Positions 41,426 through 45,609 of a stretch of 45,609 bases of DNA are shown piece by piece. The stretch covers positions 5,017 to 50,625 of the forward strand of contig JAGNEX010000017.1 in NCBI GenBank assembly GCA_018003035.1, given 5' to 3'. Numbering within the stretch: position 1 is the stretch's first letter; each line of letters opens with the position of its first letter. The position numbers were made by a program, and so were the translations under genes. The stretch is from Acidimicrobiia bacterium (GTDB taxonomy: Bacteria; Actinomycetota; Acidimicrobiia; IMCC26256; JAGNEX01). The notes below the pieces were generated by a model. It made no database searches. It saw nothing but the letters and a program-made list of their open reading frames with translations, and had not been told where the DNA came from.

Positions 41426-42289
41426 GTGGGGACCGACGATCGGCGTTTAGCCGAGTTCTATATGAGCATGGCGCTGGTACTTCAGGCTTCGCACGGAGAA
41501 CCGCTCGGTTGGCGACTGCGGTTTCCGTGGCGCCTAGCCGCGTCTACCGAACCAGAATTTGCGTCCGATTTCAATCGCGCCCCGCCACGAGGAGTATCCG
41601 CAGCCGACCAGGACTCGTGCCTCGCCCAACTTTGGGCTCGACTGCCGGAAGGGGCTTTGGTTCTCGACCTAGGCTCTGCCCTCGGCGCAGACTCGTGCGC
41701 TCTGGCCCGCGAGGGATTCAACCCAATAGGAACGGATGTTTGGACAAGTCCAGAGCTGCTCCCGCTTCACCCGCCTCACAGCAGACCGCCCGCCGTTTGC
41801 GCCAAGGGTGAGGCCCTGCCCTTTCGAGCCGAGAGCTTTGACGCGGTTTGGGATTGTGAGACCTCTTCGATTTGTCCTCGGCCGGCCCGGCTTTGGACCG
41901 AAGCCCTACGAGCCCTTAAACCAAACGGTATCTACCACTGGATCGGGGCGGTAAAACGAGATGCCTCAGAGATGGATTTGAGGAAATGTTGGACCATGGT
42001 CGGGACCGAAGTTGTCCGTATGCGCCGTATCGATCGAGACGTGCTCGCTGCACTCAATGATCGATCGGTCGCGATCCCGCATTTGGAGCGACTCGGAGAT
42101 CGGTTTCGCATGTATGAGGTGACTGCGGTGAAGAATGAAAGGACCGCCTCCCAGCCAGTCGCGGCGCTATCGGAACTAGCGCAGCATTGCATTCCCGTTT
42201 GGAGTGACCGTCAGGCGTTCAGGCTCTACGAAGAGGCCGGGTTGCGACTTCCGATGAGAGCGCCGACGCACGAGGGGTCTTCTTCATGA
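41426..42289 (+). CDS. SAM-dependent methyltransferase, divergent type
   Basis: A 287-residue protein. The SAM site VLDLGSALGADSCALAREGFNPIGTDVW lacks the CGRGGN seen in the other three, and the following part is FDAVWDCETSSICPRPARLWTEALRALKPNGIYHWIG. It is a class I methyltransferase of its own type; the positional equivalent in cassette A is the one at 18780. The GTG follows directly on the MBOAT stop; an ATG at 41463 is possible. It overlaps the SGNH gene by four bases. Confidence 0.8.
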   Translation: MGTDDRRLAEFYMSMALVLQASHGEPLGWRLRFPWRLAASTEPEFASDFNRAPPRGVSAADQDSCLAQLWARLPEGALVLDLGSALGADSCALAREGFNPIGTDVWTSPELLPLHPPHSRPPAVCAKGEALPFRAESFDAVWDCETSSICPRPARLWTEALRALKPNGIYHWIGAVKRDASEMDLRKCWTMVGTEVVRMRRIDRDVLAALNDRSVAIPHLERLGDRFRMYEVTAVKNERTASQPVAALSELAQHCIPVWSDRQAFRLYEEAGLRLPMRAPTHEGSSS

Positions 42290-43359
42290 GCAAGCGAGCG
42301 CGTCTACTTGCGCGAGGAATGTTGGTGGTGCTTCTGGTCCTCGGTTGCGCCGAGGGAGCGAGTCGCTGGCTGCTGGAGAGGGCCGGGTCGACCGGATCGG
42401 AGCAGGAGCGAGATCTCGATCAGGTGCTCTTTCGATACGAAGCCCTTGCCGCTCGCGCGGATCCATGGGACGTGCTGATCGTTGGAGATTCCACCGCCGC
42501 TGCGGCGATTGCCCCACGTGTCTGGCCATCGAAGTCTCGCCCTTTGGCCGTCTTCAACGGATCGCTCAGAGGAGCCCAACTCACTACGCAGGTCGACTGG
42601 TTAGAACGACTGGGCGACGCTGGCGTGAGAACTCAGGTCATGCTGATCGGAGTTTCGGAGCTAACGCTACTTTCAGGCACCACGGTACCGGACGAGCAGC
42701 GGGCGGAGCTCTCGTCATACCATCTGGATCAGGCGCTGGGAGAACGCGGAGCGGCCGGCTTCGTCGAGAGTCGTTCTACCCTGGTGTCCGAGCGCGAGCG
42801 ATTGCGGTCTCCTTTTGAGTTGGTGAGTTCCATCCAAGAATCGGCGCGTTCTCACACAACGGCTTCGACCGCAAGGCCATTTGGACGCTCTTCTAACCTT
42901 GACGGAAAGGACTCAGCGCGTTTCGTAGTGCCCGATCCCATCCAGGACATGGCGGACGGTCAATCGAGATTTGCTCCTAGCTACTCGCCCGACTCTGAGC
43001 TCCGAGAGCGAGCGGTGCGATCTCTTGCGGGCAGCCGTACCCTTGCTTCGGCACCGGGTGAACTAGCAGATCTCCTCGACGCGGCCGACCAGATCTCCGA
43101 GCATGTCGTCGTCGTACAGATTCCTGTACACAGCATCCTTTCAGAGGAGATCGACAACCGAGGGAGGGTGTCTTACAACCAGCGGATGCAAATGCTTTCA
43201 GCGGCAGCGTTTAAGGCGGGTGACCGCTACATTGCTGCTGATGACGTCGTAACGGATCGCCCGCTGCAGTTTTCTGGCTTGGTTCACATGTCCGAAGGTT
43301 CGTCGCTCGCCTTCACGGCGGCGCTTGGTCCGATTGTGAACGAATCCCTGGCAGGCTAG
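42286..43359 (+). CDS. SGNH/DltD-like membrane-anchored protein, partner of MBOAT
   Basis: A 357-residue protein with an N-terminal membrane segment (about 8-22) and an outside SGNH-like domain. DVLIVGDSTAAAAI holds the GDS nucleophile (Ser69). The C-terminal block is FSGLVHMSEGSS, where the paralogue at 16242 has FWDPVHYSRAGA; the catalytic Asp is missing though the His is kept. So it may be a weak or non-catalytic partner, or use another acid. It is last in the operon SDR-MBOAT-MT-SGNH. It resembles the partner at 16242 in size and layout. Confidence 0.75.
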   Translation: MSKRARLLARGMLVVLLVLGCAEGASRWLLERAGSTGSEQERDLDQVLFRYEALAARADPWDVLIVGDSTAAAAIAPRVWPSKSRPLAVFNGSLRGAQLTTQVDWLERLGDAGVRTQVMLIGVSELTLLSGTTVPDEQRAELSSYHLDQALGERGAAGFVESRSTLVSERERLRSPFELVSSIQESARSHTTASTARPFGRSSNLDGKDSARFVVPDPIQDMADGQSRFAPSYSPDSELRERAVRSLAGSRTLASAPGELADLLDAADQISEHVVVVQIPVHSILSEEIDNRGRVSYNQRMQMLSAAAFKAGDRYIAADDVVTDRPLQFSGLVHMSEGSSLAFTAALGPIVNESLAG

Positions 43360-43596
43360 ATGCCCCGAACTCATCAGGCGACCCGCGGCCTAGCTAGCGC
43401 ACGCTCCTTTCTCGTGGACGCTAGCTTGCCGACAACATGCGTTCACACGTCATTGAGGGTCAGCGCCCTCCGCAAGTCACTCCTCGACCGTCGAAGGTGC
43501 TGAGGCCATCGGGGCCTTTGCCTGGTTCGCGGATCGGCCCGACAACTGGCTAACCGCGTTGGTTGGGCCACGTCGGATCTGTCGACCCCATAGCGG

Positions 43597-43798
43597 TTGT
43601 TGTTCAACACGGTTCTGCCCTACCGCACACAGATCGCAGATCGAGCTCTTGCAGTCATGCCGGCAAATCGAGTGTCGACGAAGTCTGGCGCGGCGTTCAA
43701 ACGAAAACTTTTCGCCACGGCGGCCGCAAGACCGATCCGCTCGACCGAAAATTCCGCGCACTCCTCGCTGCTTCGGCTTCTCGTGGCGAAGTCGGTAC
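43597..43798 (+). pseudogene. ISL3-family transposase fragment
   Basis: Two reading frames together recall the ISL3/IS204 transposase: LFNTVLPYRTQIADRALAV then, after a frameshift near 43660, VDEVWRGVQTKTFRHGGRKTDPLDRKFRALLAAS, matching the family pattern LP.ATQ.ADPFHVV and RVQ.ET.GHRGRK.DPLYR. Both ends are missing and the reading frame is broken. It ends exactly where the IS3-family element begins, so that element probably inserted into or beside it. The bases 43360-43596 before it hold no gene that I can support. Confidence 0.7.
43761..43798. repeat. Left copy of 38-bp direct repeat flanking the IS3-like element
   Basis: 37 of 38 bases are the same as 45039-45076 (difference at 43779/45057). 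It ends at the base before the left end of the IS3-like element. Much longer than the 3-5 bp duplication usual for IS3. Confidence 0.85.
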
Positions 43799-43862
43799 TG
43801 GCATGTCCCCTGGTTTTGGTGCCGGGTAGTTTTGGAGTCCTGACCACCCCCGATTGGGGTGA

Positions 43863-44156
43863 AGGGATTATCAGCATGTCGAACGTAAGACGCATACCCC
43901 TGAAGAAATCGTCCGGAAGCTTCAGGCGGCTGACCGGCTGATCGCTGAAGGCGCTACCGGTGACGAAGCAGCTCGAGAGATCGGTTTGTCGACAGCGACG
44001 TTGTACAACTGGCGGAACCGGTACGGCGCCATGGACATCAACGAAGCCAAAGAACTCAGACGTCTACGCGATGAGAACCTGAAACTGAAACGGATCGTCG
44101 CGGATAAAGAACTCGAAAACCTCGCATTACGAGAAATTGCAGCGGGAAACTTTTAG
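43863..44156 (+). pseudogene. IS3 orfA (HTH) remnant without start codon
   Basis: The frame encodes HTPEEIVRKLQAADRLIAEG, then GDEAAREIGLSTATLYNWRNRYG and a coiled-coil stretch NEAKELRRLRDENLKLKRIVADKELE, all as in IS3-family OrfA. A stop lies immediately upstream and no ATG, GTG or TTG lies before the conserved start of the domain, so it cannot be expressed as it stands. It ends at TAG 44154-44156, just after the slippery site. Confidence 0.8.
44144..44150 (+). other. Slippery heptamer for programmed -1 frameshift (orfA to orfB)
   Basis: GGGAAAC in the orfA frame is read as G GGA AAC; a -1 slip continues as CTT TTA GAC and leads directly into the orfB reading frame, only 3 bases before the orfA stop. 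This matches the X XXY YYZ rule and the usual IS3 way of making OrfAB. Confidence 0.7.
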
Positions 44157-45008
44157 ACCCGACAAGCCGCAGACGCGCGGTCGTCATGCTCCAACAACGT
44201 CTAGGTATGGGCGAACGCGCTGCTTGTCGGGTCACCCACCAATCACGAAGCACCCAGCGTCGCCAATCATCCTGTGAACGGCCCGACGACCCCGACCGCT
44301 GGCTACGAGACTGGCTCAACAATTGGGCAACAACCCAACACAACACCCAAAAGGGTTACTGGCGAGCGTGGGCCGACCTCCGCTCTGAAGGCCACCAGGT
44401 CAACAAGAAGAAAGTCCACCGCCTCTGGCGTGAAGAAGGCCTCCAGATCCGTATCCGACGCCGAAGTAAACGAGTCGGATCATCGACAGGCCCAATCATC
44501 GATGCTGACAGCCCCTAACGTCGTGTGGGCTATCGATTTCCAGTTCGACTCTGTCTATGACGGAGGACCCTTCAAGATCGCTTCCATGGTTGATGAACAC
44601 ACCCGCGAGTCCCTCCGCGACCTCACAAGTCGATCCATCACCGGCCAAGACGTCGTCGCCGGCATCGAAGATGTCATATCTCGTCGAGGAGCGAAACCAG
44701 AGATCCTACGGTGCGATAACGGACCCGAACTTGTCTCTTAAGCACTCAAAGGGTTTTGCCAAGACCGGATCGGGATCCGGTATATCCCACCAGGTGAACC
44801 CTGGCGGAACGGGTATATCGAATCGTTCAACAACCGACCCCGGCAAGAATGCTTGAACATGAACCAAAGGCTCACCCCGCTTCACGCTTAAGTCGCGATC
44901 ACCGACCGGAAGAACGGGTACAACCAGCACCACCGGCATTCATCACTGAACTACCAAACCCCAAACGAGTGCGCTCACGCCTGCTCACACACCCACCAAC
45001 TCCAATAA
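44147..45008 (+). pseudogene. IS3 orfB (DDE transposase) remnant
   Basis: Reading from the slippery site gives LLDPTSRRRAVVMLQQRLG and later KGYWRAWADLRSEGHQVNKKKVHRLWREEGLQ, then a frameshift near 44515. The next frame has VVWAIDFQFD (first D), LRCDNGPELVS (second D) and WRNGYIESFNNRPRQECLN (E), then the end HHRHSSLNYQTPNECA. Two stops interrupt it (TAA 44739-44741 where Gln is expected, TAA 44889-44891). So the DDE transposase is dead. Confidence 0.85.
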
Positions 45009-45038
45009 CCCCCGGCACCACAAACAGGGGCATCCCAG

Positions 45039-45076
45039 CTCCTCGCTGCTTCGGCTCCTCGTGGCGAAGTCGGTAC
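45039..45076. repeat. Right copy of 38-bp direct repeat flanking the IS3-like element
   Basis: 37 of 38 bases are the same as 43761-43798; only one base separates it from the right end of the element. After it, unrelated sequence continues to the hairpin at 45119. Confidence 0.85.
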
Positions 45077-45118
45077 CCCCTGGCAGCCAAGGAATCCACG
45101 GTCGGGACCTGATACGGA

Positions 45119-45151
45119 ATAAGGGGGACGCCTTTACAGCGTCCCCCTTAT
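45119..45151 (-). terminator. Hairpin after the VAFTG surface-protein gene, likely terminator
   Basis: A perfect 13-bp stem (45119-45131 with 45139-45151) and a 7-base loop lies 28 bases beyond the stop of the minus-strand gene. On the minus strand only TTATT-type sequence follows, so termination strength is unsure. Confidence 0.65.
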
Positions 45152-45178
45152 CTGGTCAACTTCAGCCGAACTCGCCCG

Positions 45179-45609
45179 TTAGGTCAGTCGACGGCTTCTG
45201 CGTTTCATGGCGGCTCCGATGAGGAGCGTGCCTAGGGCGAGGAAGGTGATACCGGCCATGGCGAGCCAGCCGGAGTTTTGACCGGTGAACGCTACGGATC
45301 GGCCGTTCTGGGTCGGGACGACGCTGGCTACCGGCGTCGGAACAATCCGGGAACGACTGATTGTGGATGGAGTCACCTTGTCTGGGTGTGCTCTGTCCAG
45401 CTTCGTTGTCGGCGTTACTGCTCCGGAACGGGTCGTCGTCGTGTTCACCGCTGCAGTGGTGGTTGTGGTTGGGATGATGACTTCGTCGTCGCGGACGTAG
45501 AAGAAGAACTTGTCAGAGTCCTCGTGAGGACAACGCAACGGCTCACCATCCGCACCGAGATAATCAAAAATCACAATCTCATCAACCACAGCCTCATTCT
45601 CATAATCAC
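45179..45609 (-). CDS. Surface protein with VAFTG sorting-like tail, N-terminus outside window
   Basis: A frame open to the right edge encodes at least 142 residues: a piece of a folded domain (IVIFDYLGADGEPLRCPHEDSDKFFFYVRDD), a Thr-rich stalk (IIPTTTTTAAVNTTTT), then SVAFTG, the hydrophobic stretch WLAMAGITFLALGTLLIGAAM and KRRSRR. This end is built exactly like that of the giant protein at 10751 (VAFTG, helix, RRRR). It would be anchored in the membrane or linked to the wall by a sortase. An in-frame GTG at 45589 exists but the frame is open beyond it, so the real start is probably outside. Confidence 0.85.
   Translation of the reverse strand, partial: DYENEAVVDEIVIFDYLGADGEPLRCPHEDSDKFFFYVRDDEVIIPTTTTTAAVNTTTTRSGAVTPTTKLDRAHPDKVTPSTISRSRIVPTPVASVVPTQNGRSVAFTGQNSGWLAMAGITFLALGTLLIGAAMKRRSRRLT

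Larger units (their letters stand above)
43799..45037 (+). mobile_element. IS3-family insertion sequence remnant (about 1.24 kb)
   Basis: The ends are imperfect inverted repeats: the left begins TGGCATGTCCCCTGG (43799) and the right, read inward on the other strand, begins TGGGATGCCCCTG (45037); the similarity goes on for about 40 bases (GGTGCCGGG shared). TG...CA ends, length and the two overlapping frames orfA and orfB with a DDE motif fit the IS3 family. The transposase is inactivated (no orfA start, one frameshift and two stops in orfB). It lies next to an ISL3 fragment at the right border of the biosynthetic cluster. Confidence 0.85.

Noticed and set aside
16242..43359. Ladderane-type or aryl-polyene cluster
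   Set aside because: The mix of KS, ACP, radical SAM and methyltransferases recalls these, but desaturases, dehydratases, the AMP ligase and the typical gene order are absent, and two MBOAT/SGNH pairs are not part of those clusters.
43360..43596. Possible gene between the SGNH gene and the ISL3 fragment
   Set aside because: Only short frames without any family likeness; I regard it as intergenic DNA or worn transposon sequence.

Overview
The window looks like chromosomal DNA from a high-GC actinobacterium. An Acidimicrobiia/Ilumatobacter-like lineage is my best guess, from gene style only. Supporting signs are KstR-type boxes next to steroid-type lipid-transfer-protein genes, TetR-controlled acyl-CoA metabolism, GTG/TTG starts, lipoproteins with low-complexity acidic/Thr tails, and cell-wall proteins ending in VAFTG + membrane helix + Arg cluster. 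No rRNA, tRNA or CRISPR array was seen.

Left region (1-10.5 kb): a TetR regulator cut by the left edge, divergent from an acyl-CoA synthetase; a lipoprotein; an Ntn-type penicillin acylase homologue; a small DUF6941-type protein with a second TetR regulator; a Met-rich lipoprotein with an Mtb12-like end and a strong terminator; a 3Fe-4S ferredoxin divergent from an amidohydrolase-fold protein around a KstR-like palindrome; a hairpin-rich non-coding stretch; and a pentapeptide-repeat lipoprotein. From 10.75 to 16.07 kb lies one 1771-residue surface protein with about nine Ig/cadherin-like repeats, about twelve calcium-type (thrombospondin-3-like) repeats and a VAFTG sorting-like tail.

Central region (16.2-43.4 kb): a large, apparently undescribed gene cluster that combines type II fatty-acid/polyketide enzymes (three ketosynthases, two acyl carrier proteins, three SDR ketoreductase-like proteins, one hot-dog thioesterase) with tailoring enzymes (four SAM methyltransferases, three P450s, two Rieske-oxygenase-like proteins that seem to lack the Rieske cluster, and one B12-type radical SAM protein) and two complete MBOAT + SGNH/DltD-like pairs. 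The set is duplicated: cassette A (16242-26283, mostly minus strand) and cassette B (35614-43359, two divergent four-gene operons) each have a ketosynthase, ACP, ketoreductase, methyltransferase, MBOAT and SGNH protein. My reading is that ACP-bound acyl groups are built, methylated and oxidised in the cytoplasm, then moved by MBOAT/SGNH machinery onto an exported lipid or glycan, in a logic like Dlt or AlgI/J. This is inference.

Between the cassettes (27548-30742) lies a tightly overlapping four-gene operon (two DUF35 proteins and two Ltp thiolase-fold proteins) of the steroid side-chain-cleavage type. A second KstR-like palindrome lies upstream, sharing an identical 18-bp core with the one at 8187. 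The operon is divergent from a P450.

Right region (43.4-45.6 kb): a decayed ISL3 transposase fragment, then a decayed IS3-family element with recognisable ends, a GGGAAAC slippery site and an unusual 38-bp direct repeat directly outside both ends, then a hairpin and the C-terminal part of a second VAFTG-tailed surface protein that runs off the window.
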